Below are positions 52,559 through 61,103 of a stretch of DNA of 64,000 nt, piece by piece. The stretch's first letter is position 1; the number at the start of each line of letters is the position of its first letter. The DNA comes from Algoriphagus aquaeductus (lineage in GTDB: Bacteria > Bacteroidota > Bacteroidia > Cytophagales > Cyclobacteriaceae). The notes under the pieces are model-generated. The model was not told the origin of the DNA and ran no database searches. It was given only the letters and a program-made list of their open reading frames with translations. A program made the position numbers and the translations under genes. The stretch spans positions 62,001-126,000 of the forward strand of contig NZ_QKTX01000005.1 in the NCBI RefSeq assembly GCF_003253485.1, written 5' to 3'.

Positions 52559-53584
52559 TTATATCGCGATCGTAGAGGATCTAATGGTAATCTTAGAAGG
52601 AATACTGATGACCTGATTGGGTAAATCAGGCTGTCTGGGTTTGGTCAGCTTTTTCATCAACAACTTGGCACACTCTTCTCCGATCGAAAAGGCCGGCTGC
52701 GTGATGGTGGTCAATGAAGGATGCAACAAACTCGCAATACTAAGGTTTGAGAAAAAGCTGATAATTTTCAAATCTTGGGGAATCTTCAAGTCTGTACGCT
52801 TTACGGCATGATAGGTTGCCAAAGCAAGCTTCTCTACTGAAGATAAAATTCCATCCGGCCGATTTGGGGACAGCAGCATCTGCCGGATGTCTTCAATATT
52901 CTGCTCTTCTTCCTGGCAGCAAGTGATATTCAATTGTGGTTCGGGAGACAATCCTGCCTGCCTCAAAGCATCCAAATAGCCCCGATAGCGGTCTTTGGTG
53001 ATGGAAAGCTCTTTGGAAAGCATCAAAAAGGCAATTTTTCGGCAACCCTGCTGAATCAGATGCTTGGTGCCTTCAAATCCGCTTTCATAGTCATTGGTTA
53101 TAAACTTGGTCGTGGGAATATCCGGACAGATCCGATCAAAAAACACCAAAGGAAATCCACGCTCATGCAATCGGGTCAGGTGGGAAATATCGCTCGTTTG
53201 ACTGGAAACGGACATAATGATCGCATCTGCCCTTCCATTCATCAGCAGATTGACGATTTTTTTCTCCCGATCCACATCCTCATGCGTACTGTACACCAAC
53301 AGGTGATACCCATATTGCTGGGTGATTTCTTCAATCCCATCTACCACTTTGGAAAAAAAGCTGCTGATCCGTTCTGGGATGACCACTGCGATGGTTTTAC
53401 TTTTGTTTTCCCTTAGGCTTCTGGCAAAGGGATTAGGCTGGTAATTCAGCTTTTCAGCCATGCTGATTACTTTCTTTTTGGTCGCCTCACTGATCTCGTA
53501 GCTGTCATTCAAGGCACGGGATACAGTCGAGGGAGACAACTTCAGCTCAGCGGCGAGTTCTTTTAGATTTACTCCGGCACTCAT
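52559..53584 (-). CDS. LacI-family transcriptional regulator
   Basis: A 341-aa repressor-type regulator. The N-terminal HTH is VNLKELAAELKLSPSTVSRALN (residues 5-26) with hinge helix FARSLREN, followed by a periplasmic-binding-protein-like sensor domain (SKTIAVVIPERISSFFSKVVDGI to the C-terminus). It is divergent from uxaC. A box in the shared 182-bp region (53671-53684) matches those before susC and before the DUF1080 gene. The ligand is probably a uronate or a pathway intermediate; this is inferred from the neighbours. Such regulators usually repress in the absence of inducer. Confidence 0.92.
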   Translation of the reverse strand: MSAGVNLKELAAELKLSPSTVSRALNDSYEISEATKKKVISMAEKLNYQPNPFARSLRENKSKTIAVVIPERISSFFSKVVDGIEEITQQYGYHLLVYSTHEDVDREKKIVNLLMNGRADAIIMSVSSQTSDISHLTRLHERGFPLVFFDRICPDIPTTKFITNDYESGFEGTKHLIQQGCRKIAFLMLSKELSITKDRYRGYLDALRQAGLSPEPQLNITCCQEEEQNIEDIRQMLLSPNRPDGILSSVEKLALATYHAVKRTDLKIPQDLKIISFFSNLSIASLLHPSLTTITQPAFSIGEECAKLLMKKLTKPRQPDLPNQVISIPSKITIRSSTIAI

Positions 53585-53670
53585 AGGTTGTTTGGGTTAA
53601 ATTGCCTTAAAATTTGCTTAAAAATTTTAGGCTATTCAAAATAGTGAAATATTTCCAATTAAATAATATC

Positions 53671-53684
53671 TGCAATCGTTTCCG
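53671..53684. promoter_or_regulatory. LacI-family operator box 3 (predicted)
   Basis: TGCAATCGTTTCCG in the lacI/uxaC divergent region, 82 bp before uxaC and 86 bp before the lacI start. It could serve both genes. It shares GCAATCG with the other two boxes. Confidence 0.65.
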
Positions 53685-53766
53685 TATTTTATTCAGTTTT
53701 ACCCGCCTTTAAAGGATAAATTGAGTACAGATTTAACACCGAAATTACGAGCCCAAACCCTGGCCT

Positions 53767-55206
53767 ATGATTACTGCACAATCCCAAAAAACCTTCCTTT
53801 CCGAAGACTTTTTGCTCAAAAGCGATTACGCGAAAATCCTATATCACGACTTTGCCAAGCACTTACCCATCATTGATTATCACAATCATCTTCCACCTGC
53901 TGAAATTGCCCAAAACAGACGGTTTGAAAATATCAGTAAAATCTGGCTTGCAGGAGACCACTATAAGTGGAGAGCCATGCGTACCCTCGGGGTGAACGAA
54001 AAGTATATTACCGGAACTGCGTCGGATCAGGAAAAATTTGAAAAATGGGCCTATACCCTGCCCTACACCATGAGAAATCCGCTCTATCACTGGAGCCAAA
54101 TGGAACTCAGCCGGTATTTTGGACTGGATGACCTCCTTACGGTAAGCAATGGGGAGGAAGTCTATAAGAAGACTTCTGAGATGTTGCAAGAAGAAGACTT
54201 CCGCGCCAGAGGATTGTTGGAGCGAATGCAAGTAGAAGTAGTATGCACCACAGATGATCCTACCGACACCTTGGAGCATCACGTCAACTATTTCCGCCAA
54301 GACCAATCAGTAGCCATGTATCCGGCATTCCGGCCTGATAAATCATTTGCAATCGAAAACCCCTGGATCTACAAAACTTATTTGAAAAAACTCAGCGAGG
54401 TCGCCGGTATCGAAATCACCTCCTTTGACACCTTGATCGAAGCCCTTTCCAAACGAATCGAATTCTTTCATGCCCATGGTTGCAGACTGTCGGATCATGG
54501 ATTGGAAAACATGTATTACTCCGATGATTCCAGGCTTTCGGCCGATGGAATTTTGCAAAAAGTACTGCGGGGAAACCTGCCCAATGCCGAGGAAATCGAA
54601 TATTTTAAGTTTAAGGTTTTAAAAAAACTCTGCAAGCTGTACCATGCGCATGGTTGGGTGCAGCAGTTTCATTTGGGAGCCTTGAGAAATACCAATACCC
54701 GAATGCTGACCGTATTGGGTCCCGACACGGGATTTGACTCCATTGGAGATTTCAATCAGGCCGTAGCATTGGGCAAATTCCTAAACGAACTGGACTCCAC
54801 TGACCAACTTTCGCAAACCGTAATCTACAACCTCAATCCCCGGGACAATGAGGTCTTTGCGACCATGATCGGCAATTTCAATGATGGTTCGGTCAAAGGT
54901 AAAGTGCAGTTTGGATCGGGATGGTGGTATTTGGATCAAAAGGACGGTATGGAAAAACAAATAAACACGCTTTCCAACATGGGCTTGATCAGTTGTTTTA
55001 TCGGAATGTTGACCGATTCCAGAAGTTTTCTCTCTTTTCCAAGACACGAGTATTTCAGAAGAATCCTCTGTAACCTTTTTGGTCAGGATGTAGAAAACGG
55101 AGAATTGCCTTGGGATGAAAAATGGCTGGGAAAACTCATTTCAGACATCTGCTACCACAATGCCAAAAACTACTTCAACTTTTCCCGGGACAATTACAAC
55201 CTTTAA
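53767..55206 (+). CDS. uxaC: Glucuronate isomerase
   Basis: A 479-aa UxaC. Conserved features are LPIIDYHNHLPP near the N-terminus, IWLAGDHYKWRAMRTLGV, VEVVCTTDDPTDTLEHH, HGCRLSDHG, QFHLGALRNTNTRM, and the C-terminal FGSGWWYLDQKDGMEKQINTLS and SFPRHEYFRRILCNLFG. It converts D-glucuronate to D-fructuronate (and galacturonate to tagaturonate). It starts the three-gene catabolic unit with the SDR gene (2 bp gap) and uxuA, and is divergent from the LacI gene. Confidence 0.97.
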   Translation: MITAQSQKTFLSEDFLLKSDYAKILYHDFAKHLPIIDYHNHLPPAEIAQNRRFENISKIWLAGDHYKWRAMRTLGVNEKYITGTASDQEKFEKWAYTLPYTMRNPLYHWSQMELSRYFGLDDLLTVSNGEEVYKKTSEMLQEEDFRARGLLERMQVEVVCTTDDPTDTLEHHVNYFRQDQSVAMYPAFRPDKSFAIENPWIYKTYLKKLSEVAGIEITSFDTLIEALSKRIEFFHAHGCRLSDHGLENMYYSDDSRLSADGILQKVLRGNLPNAEEIEYFKFKVLKKLCKLYHAHGWVQQFHLGALRNTNTRMLTVLGPDTGFDSIGDFNQAVALGKFLNELDSTDQLSQTVIYNLNPRDNEVFATMIGNFNDGSVKGKVQFGSGWWYLDQKDGMEKQINTLSNMGLISCFIGMLTDSRSFLSFPRHEYFRRILCNLFGQDVENGELPWDEKWLGKLISDICYHNAKNYFNFSRDNYNL

Positions 55207-55208
55207 GC

Positions 55209-56030
55209 ATGAACCCTTCAACTCTATTTTCCCTTGAAGGGAAAAAAATAGCCTTTTCTGGCGCAACGGGAGTATTAGGCCACAGCATGGCCCTTCATCT
55301 TGCCCAAGAAGGGGCAGAAATCCTGATTTTGGGCAGAAGTCCTGAAAAAGTCAGTGACCTTGTCAGCGAGATCAACTCCCGGGGTGGAAAATCCTGGGGA
55401 TATTATGCAGATGTGACAGATGAAGATTCGTTGACCAAAATGGCCGAGGTCATCGAGGCCCAGCATGGAAGCTTGGATATTCTGATCAATTCCGCTGGAG
55501 GAAACATGCCCGGGGCAGTGATCCGGCCAGATCAAAATTTTCTGGATTTGGACACTCAATCGCTGCGTAAAGTAATAGACCTCAACTATCTCGGAACGGT
55601 CCTGCCTATCAAGGTTTTACTTCCCTTAATGCTGAAAAACGGGAAAGGAAATATCCTCAATATCAGCTCCATGGCTGCCACGAGACCGATGACCCGAGTG
55701 ATGGGTTATGCTTCTGCCAAAGCGGCTATCGATAATCTTACCAAGTGGCTTGCGGTGGAATTGGCTCATAAACATGGCCCCCATTTCAGAGTGAATGCAA
55801 TCGCTCCGGGCTTTTTTCTTACCGAACAAAATCGCACCTTATTGACTGAAGCAGACGGGAGTCTGACTCAACGGGGAAATCAAATCATCACCCATACACC
55901 CATGAATCGATTTGGGAAACCGGAAGATCTCTTGGGTGCGTTACAATGGCTTTGCAGTGATGCCTCCGCTTTTGTCACCGGCACGATCGTCGCCGTGGAT
56001 GGCGGATTCAGTGCTTATTCAGGAGTCTAG
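55209..56030 (+). CDS. SDR oxidoreductase, probable D-mannonate oxidoreductase (fructuronate reductase)
   Basis: A 273-aa short-chain dehydrogenase. The cofactor loop is FSGATGVLGHS (residues about 15-25), NSAGG lies near residue 98, and the catalytic Ser and YxxxK are in NISSMAATRPMTRVMGYASAKAAID. The start ATG 55209 lies 2 bp after the uxaC stop; the open frame begins at 55122 but overlaps uxaC. Position between uxaC and uxuA points to reduction of fructuronate to mannonate, as for the SDR-type UxuB of Bacillus subtilis. Cofactor preference cannot be read with confidence. Confidence 0.88.
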   Translation: MNPSTLFSLEGKKIAFSGATGVLGHSMALHLAQEGAEILILGRSPEKVSDLVSEINSRGGKSWGYYADVTDEDSLTKMAEVIEAQHGSLDILINSAGGNMPGAVIRPDQNFLDLDTQSLRKVIDLNYLGTVLPIKVLLPLMLKNGKGNILNISSMAATRPMTRVMGYASAKAAIDNLTKWLAVELAHKHGPHFRVNAIAPGFFLTEQNRTLLTEADGSLTQRGNQIITHTPMNRFGKPEDLLGALQWLCSDASAFVTGTIVAVDGGFSAYSGV

Positions 56031-56167
56031 AAATTGTTTGTCGTTAAGCGTTAACAGTTAATCGACAAAAAGTTCAGTAAACTTTTAACGTTTAACCTTT
56101 AACTTCCAGCCAGCCAATAACAAATAACTCAATAACTAATACACCTATAACCAAAAATACTCCTTCC

Positions 56168-57349
56168 ATGAGCTACAGAATGGAACAAACCATGCGCTGG
56201 TACGGCCCCAAAGATCCGGTAAGTCTCCGTGACATCCGACAGTCCGGCGCAACAGGCATCGTCACTGCACTTCACCACATTCCAAATGGAGAAGTTTGGA
56301 CAAGAGAAGAAATCAAGCTCCGTAAAGACACCGTAGAGGAAGCCGGCCTCACCTGGTCTGTGGTAGAGTCTGTACCCGTCCATGAGCGGATCAAAACCCG
56401 AACGGGAGACTATCTCCAACTGATCGAAAACTACAAGCAAACTCTTCGGAATCTTGCCGCAGAGGGAGTATTCACCGTTTGCTATAACTTCATGCCTATC
56501 TTGGATTGGACCAGGACCAATCTCGAATATGAGCTTGAAAATGGAGCCAAGGCTTTGCTTTACGAACGAAGAGCCGTGGTCGCTTTTGACTTATTTATAC
56601 TCCAAAGACCAGAAGCTTTTCAGGAATACAGCCCGGAAGAAATCGAATCAACTAAGACATACTACGAATCTCTTCCTCCGGATGACCGACGCTTGATCAT
56701 CGACAACATTCTCAAAGGACTTCCCGGTTCTGAGATTGGGTATACCATGGATGAGTTTCGGGCCATGCTCAAAACTTATGAAGGCATCGATGCCAAAAAA
56801 CTTGCCGAACACCTCAGGCTTTTTCTTGATGCAATCACTCCGGTGGCTGAGGAAGTTGGGGTCTGTCTTTGCATTCATCCGGATGATCCTCCTTTTTCTT
56901 TATATGGATTGCCAAGAGTGGTGAGTACGGCTGCGGATGCACGACGAATCCTTAGCGAAACCCCAAGCAAGCATAATGGCTTGACCTTTTGCACAGGCAG
57001 CTATGGAGTGAGACCGGACAATGACCTTCCGGCAATGGTCCGGGAATTTGGAGAGCGGATTCATTTTATTCATTTGAGAAGTACCAAACGAACCCCGGAA
57101 GGGAATTTCTTTGAAGACAACCACCTGGAAGGAGATGTGCCTATGGTCGAAGTCATCCATGAAATCCTGAAATGGCAGGAAAAACGGGGAAAAAGTCTTC
57201 CCATGCGTCCCGACCATGGCCATCAAATGCTGGATGATCTCCACAAAAAAGTCTCCAATCCCGGATATACCGCGATCGGTCGCCTCAAAGGTTTGGCCGA
57301 AATCAGAGGCGTGGAAGAAGCCTTGCTGTGGATGAAAAATAAATCCTGA
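56168..57349 (+). CDS. uxuA: Mannonate dehydratase
   Basis: A 393-aa UxuA, the normal length. Motifs include [77 protein letters not shown] and [12 protein letters not shown]. It dehydrates D-mannonate to 2-keto-3-deoxygluconate. It follows the SDR gene after 137 bp containing a short run of inverted TTAACGTTTAAC-type sequence but no clear promoter. kdgK and kdgA, needed for the next steps, are not in this window. Confidence 0.97.
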   Translation: MSYRMEQTMRWYGPKDPVSLRDIRQSGATGIVTALHHIPNGEVWTREEIKLRKDTVEEAGLTWSVVESVPVHERIKTRTGDYLQLIENYKQTLRNLAAEGVFTVCYNFMPILDWTRTNLEYELENGAKALLYERRAVVAFDLFILQRPEAFQEYSPEEIESTKTYYESLPPDDRRLIIDNILKGLPGSEIGYTMDEFRAMLKTYEGIDAKKLAEHLRLFLDAITPVAEEVGVCLCIHPDDPPFSLYGLPRVVSTAADARRILSETPSKHNGLTFCTGSYGVRPDNDLPAMVREFGERIHFIHLRSTKRTPEGNFFEDNHLEGDVPMVEVIHEILKWQEKRGKSLPMRPDHGHQMLDDLHKKVSNPGYTAIGRLKGLAEIRGVEEALLWMKNKS

Positions 57350-57358
57350 TTCCCATTC

Positions 57359-57392
57359 AACTTTTCCAAATTCCGAAACTTTGAAAAAATTC
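57359..57392. repeat. Palindromic element, imperfect copy
   Basis: AACTTTTCCAAATTCC...AAACTTTGAAAAAATT, an imperfect version of the palindrome at 57477 and of the one at 2343. It lies 9 bp after the uxuA stop. Confidence 0.5.
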
Positions 57393-57435
57393 AGTCTATA
57401 GACTTTAATAAAGGTTTATTAAAACCAAATCACTT

Positions 57436-57468
57436 CCCCGGTAAATGAAATTTGCCGGGGATTTTTTT
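57436..57468 (+). terminator. Intrinsic terminator of the uxaC-SDR-uxuA operon
   Basis: Stem CCCCGGTAAA / TTTGCCGGGG (57436-57460, one T-G pair) with a short loop, then ATTTTTTT. Confidence 0.85.
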
Positions 57469-57476
57469 GGGTGTTT

Positions 57477-57509
57477 AACTTTTCCAAAGTTCAAAACTTT
57501 GGAAAAGTT
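57477..57509. repeat. Perfect palindromic element
   Basis: Two 15-bp arms, AACTTTTCCAAAGTT and its exact inverse, separated by CAA. It lies between the terminator and the acyl-CoA dehydrogenase gene and is related to 57359-57392 and 2343-2372. Confidence 0.75.
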
Positions 57510-57575
57510 CGTCGGAAAGGAAAAGCTTGAAGTTACTTTCAAGCTATCTTCGCTTGACCACAAAACGAGTGCACC

Positions 57576-59357
57576 ATGCCTTCTTTCTACTCCAAAAAAG
57601 ACTTGTTTTTCCAGCTTTTTGAAAATCAAAACTGCCTTGAACTGACTCAACTCCCCTATTTTTCAGACCATAGTAAAGAGACTTTTACTCTGGTTCTAGA
57701 AGCAGCGGAACAAATCGCCGAAAAATCACTCTATCCGATATTCAGAGAAATGGATCGGCAAGAACCCCAATTGGTAGACGGTAAAATCCGGATTCATCCC
57801 GCAATGGGAACCATCATTCGCAAATTTGGGGAAGACGGTTGGATCAATGCCATTTTTCCATACGAAGAGGGTGGGCAGCAACTGCCTTGGGTCATTCACC
57901 TGGCTGCAGGATTTATTTTTCAGGCCTCCAATTATTCTGCGAGCGTGTTTCCCTTCCTCACCACCGGTGCAGCAAATCTGATCCGGACGTTTGGCTCGAA
58001 AGAACTGAAGGAAAAATTCACGCCAAAGATGTTTGCGGGAAAATGGCAGGGCACCATGGCCCTAACCGAACCGGATGCCGGCAGTTCGCTATCAGACCTG
58101 ACCACTACAGCCACTCCGGCTTCCATTTCAGGAGTGTACCGGATCAAGGGTCAAAAAATATACATTTCCGCAGGTGATCATGATGCCTGCGAAAACATCA
58201 TCCACCTGATGCTCGCCCGTATCGAAGGCGCACCCTCCGGCACGAAAGGAATCTCCCTGTTTGTAGTTCCCAAAATTCGACTCGATGGAGCGCCAAACGA
58301 TGTATTGACCCAAGGTATTTACCATAAAATGGGCTACAAAGGCGCTCCCATTGCCCATCTTATGATGGGAAGTCAGGAGGAATGCGAAGGATATCTCGTC
58401 GGAGAAGCACATCAGGGACTGAAGTATATGTTTCAAATGATGAATGAGGCACGCCTGGGTGTAGGAATGAATGCGGTTGCCATCGCCACGGCTGCTTTCC
58501 AGGCTTCCTTGGCCTATGCCAAAGAACGACCCCAGGGAAGAAAAATCTCTGAAAAAGACCTCAGTAAGCCTCAGGTTCCCATCATCGAGCACTCAGATGT
58601 AAAACGCATGCTCTTGTTTCAAAAAAGTGTGACCGAAGGAGCTTTGGCTTTGCTCATTTATTGCGGAATCCTTTCCGATAAAATAGCTCAGGAGACTTCG
58701 GCAGCGAAAAAGCTAAAAATGGAAGCCCTGCTGGACTTGTTGACCCCGATAGCAAAAAGCTATCCTTCCGAAATGGGCGTGAAGAGCACTTCCATGGCGG
58801 TGCAGGTTTTGGGCGGAGCAGGATACACGACGGATTTTCCGGTAGAGCAGTATTTCCGGGAATCAAGAATCCATCCGATTCATGAGGGTACGACCGGGAT
58901 TCATGGATTGGATCTCTTGGGCAGAAAAGTGTGGCTCCAGGAAGGTTTGGGCTGGAAAACCCTGCAACAGGAAATCCAACATTCACTTGATCAGGTAAAG
59001 TCAATTCAAGAATTGAACGATTTGGGGCATTCTTTTGAGGAGATATTTCTCAAGTTCAACCATTCGGCGGGAGAGTTGCTGTTTAAAAGAAATCTGGGAC
59101 CGGAGAAATTCCTTGCAGATGCTACCCTTTTCTTGGAAGCTAGCGGCATACTTTGCGTGGGTTGGATGTGGATAAAGCAGGCCATTTCGGCTCAAAAGGC
59201 GATCTCCTCCGGAGCTCTAGAGCAAAGCTTTTATTTGGGGAAAATCGAAACGGCCAGGTATTTCATGGAGTACGAATTGGTGAAAATTTTGGGATTGATC
59301 CCAAGATTTCATGCTGCTTCCTATCCTACCGTCACGATGGAAAAAGATTGGTTTTGA
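57576..59357 (+). CDS. Acyl-CoA dehydrogenase family protein
   Basis: A 593-aa flavoprotein of the long acyl-CoA dehydrogenase group (DmdC/AcdA-like, with a C-terminal extension). Domain order is a helical N-domain, the middle beta domain with MALTEPDAGSSLSDLTTTATP, and the C-terminal helical domain with QVLGGAGYTTDFPVEQYFRESRIHPIHEGTTGIHGLDLLGRK, where the Glu region resembles the catalytic base site. It oxidises an acyl-CoA thioester at alpha-beta. No electron-transfer flavoprotein or thiolase genes are adjacent, so the pathway is unclear. Confidence 0.9.
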   Translation: MPSFYSKKDLFFQLFENQNCLELTQLPYFSDHSKETFTLVLEAAEQIAEKSLYPIFREMDRQEPQLVDGKIRIHPAMGTIIRKFGEDGWINAIFPYEEGGQQLPWVIHLAAGFIFQASNYSASVFPFLTTGAANLIRTFGSKELKEKFTPKMFAGKWQGTMALTEPDAGSSLSDLTTTATPASISGVYRIKGQKIYISAGDHDACENIIHLMLARIEGAPSGTKGISLFVVPKIRLDGAPNDVLTQGIYHKMGYKGAPIAHLMMGSQEECEGYLVGEAHQGLKYMFQMMNEARLGVGMNAVAIATAAFQASLAYAKERPQGRKISEKDLSKPQVPIIEHSDVKRMLLFQKSVTEGALALLIYCGILSDKIAQETSAAKKLKMEALLDLLTPIAKSYPSEMGVKSTSMAVQVLGGAGYTTDFPVEQYFRESRIHPIHEGTTGIHGLDLLGRKVWLQEGLGWKTLQQEIQHSLDQVKSIQELNDLGHSFEEIFLKFNHSAGELLFKRNLGPEKFLADATLFLEASGILCVGWMWIKQAISAQKAISSGALEQSFYLGKIETARYFMEYELVKILGLIPRFHAASYPTVTMEKDWF

Positions 59358-59690
59358 GGTGAAATTTGACCCAAAAAGGGCTTGTTTCATTTTTCCATCC
59401 TCCAAAATCAAGGTTTCAAGTCAAGTAGCAAGAAATAAAAATCTGATTATACGCTATTCTGCCGGTAGACGAATATTGCCTTGATATTGAGCTGGAAGAC
59501 CGATGACGGAAGACCGAAGAGATCAAAAAATTGGCTTTTACTAGTCTTTTTGAACATGTAAGTTGGCTACTGGCAACGTTCCGTATATCCAGAAATAAAA
59601 AACACCCGCGTGGCTTAAGACACAGTCGGGTGTTTATTCTGAGCAAATGCAATCGAAAAGGTAAAGTGTAATGGATTTACGCTGAACCTA
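59358..59690. other. Gene-free convergent region with a terminator
   Basis: No gene. 59505-59522 (GACGGAAGACCGAAGAGA) is the exact inverse of 62967-62984. A hairpin AAACACCCG / CGGGTGTTT (59600-59608, 59627-59635) followed by ATTCT is a probable terminator between the convergent acyl-CoA dehydrogenase and CHRD genes. Confidence 0.55.
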
Positions 59691-60641
59691 TCAGCGAATA
59701 TTACCTCTCAATTCTCCTCCCGGGAATTTATCTGTATGGACATTAACATAGGCGTTACCCGTACGGAAAGCCTCCATGAGTATCGTCAAATCTCCTCCAA
59801 GCAATGGCCCTACCAGATTTCCAGGCATGATCTCTCCTTTGGCGTAGACCCCATTGACCGCTCCATCAATTCGATCTCCTTTTAGATTCACCACCACAGG
59901 TCCATTTTCACTAGGCTTACCCAAATGGATGTGTGCAAATCTGACATTTTCCAGATTGGCCACATTGACCTGAAAGGACAAGTTTTTGGAGAACTGAAAA
60001 TTAGCCACGCCCCGTGCTTGAGTCATGACTGAAGGAACTTCCTGATCCCCTGAAAGCTGAGCATTGAAATTCTTGTTGGTTCTGGGGTCGATCACGCTCA
60101 CTTGGCCTCTCAATTCCCCGCCCGGAAATGCAGAGGTGTGAAGATTGACATAAGCCATTCCGGATTTGAGATCCGCGATCAATCCAGCTAAATTTTCAGA
60201 AGCAAAAGCACCCTTGAGATCCCCGGCAGTGATCATTCCTTCGGCTACCACCCCATTGACCAACCCGGAAGGAGATTGGGCAGGGATTAAGTCTACCATC
60301 ACAGGACCATTCATTCCGATTCCACCCTTATGAATATGGGCAAAAATAATTCCGGAGGTATTGGCTACCCGTACCTCAAATTTAATGGCCTGCCCGCCAT
60401 CCAAAATCTCAAATTTGGCCGAGCCTGCCCCGGAAGAATTTACAGCGGGTACCTCCTCCCTGCCTGTCAGAAACGCACCGAATTGAGTCGCGTTCATTAC
60501 CCTGAAATTCTCCCCGCCCTCCTGAATGGTTTCTTGGGTGGATAAGGGCGCCTCATAGGGACTTTCTTCTACCATAGAACTGCAGGAGGCCAATAGCCCC
60601 AACAAGCCTACAAATGCATAATTGATCCGTGTTGTTTTCAT
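59691..60641 (-). CDS. Lipoprotein with two CHRD domains
   Basis: A 316-aa predicted lipoprotein (lipobox LLASC in the signal). Two CHRD domains of about 120 residues: FGAFLTGREEVPAVNSSGAG...YVNLHTSAFPGGELRGQV and FNAQLSGDQEVPSVMTQARG...YVNVHTDKFPGGELRGNI. Each has the AHIH/H..FPGGELRG pattern typical of CHRD. Function in bacteria is unknown. It lies alone on the minus strand. Confidence 0.88.
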   Translation of the reverse strand: MKTTRINYAFVGLLGLLASCSSMVEESPYEAPLSTQETIQEGGENFRVMNATQFGAFLTGREEVPAVNSSGAGSAKFEILDGGQAIKFEVRVANTSGIIFAHIHKGGIGMNGPVMVDLIPAQSPSGLVNGVVAEGMITAGDLKGAFASENLAGLIADLKSGMAYVNLHTSAFPGGELRGQVSVIDPRTNKNFNAQLSGDQEVPSVMTQARGVANFQFSKNLSFQVNVANLENVRFAHIHLGKPSENGPVVVNLKGDRIDGAVNGVYAKGEIMPGNLVGPLLGGDLTILMEAFRTGNAYVNVHTDKFPGGELRGNIR

Positions 60642-60867
60642 AAAATTTTGGTTAAAAGGGTTATAAAATTTTTTAGAACTCAGGCATATACGACCTTAAA
60701 AGAGTAACCGGATTTGCTAACTCCTGGTTTTTATACATTTTTTTTCGGATCAAAGCATGATTAATGTATTTCCTACAAGATTCTACGGTTCAGAAATAGT
60801 AGATCTGTTTAGTTTACTTCAATTCAATGATCCCTTTTGCCTCCTATTGATTAATCAATTTAATCTT

Positions 60868-61057
60868 ATGAAATGCCCATGAGTAGATGCTTCTCACACA
60901 GGGGGATGATTATCCAGGGCATTCCATCTGACCTTAAAAAATCAAATTATAAACAGATGAAATGCCCATGAGAAAATGCTTCTCACACAGGGAAATGATT
61001 ATCTAGGGCATTCCATCTGACCATAAAAAATCAAATTATAAACAGATGAAATCCCTC
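60868..61057. repeat. Tandem 89-bp repeat (two copies plus start of a third)
   Basis: Units start at 60868, 60957 and 61046 (ATGAAATGCCC in the full ones, ATGAAATCCC in the partial third), exactly 89 bp apart. The two full units are about 92% identical. Each carries a reversed complement pair (AAATGCCC...GGGCATT) and an internal GAGAAAATGCTTCTC hairpin (GAGTAGATGCTTCTC in unit 1). The partial third unit ends 10 bp before the -7 box at 61067. No gene is in this gap (60642-61103). Confidence 0.8.
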
Positions 61058-61066
61058 ACAATTCAC

Positions 61067-61074
61067 TATTTTTG
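61067..61074 (+). promoter_or_regulatory. -7 box of the UDP-glucuronate decarboxylase gene (predicted)
   Basis: TATTTTTG matches TAnnTTTG, 30 bp before the ATG at 61104. No good -33 box is seen, because the position falls in the third repeat unit. Confidence 0.5.
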
Positions 61075-61103
61075 GCCATCTTGATTTATCCAGGCAATCT
61101 CCA

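Noticed and set aside
60868-61057. Riboswitch upstream of the UXS gene.
   Set aside because: The repeats lie upstream of the predicted -7 box, so they would not be in the leader of that transcript, and no known riboswitch pattern is seen.
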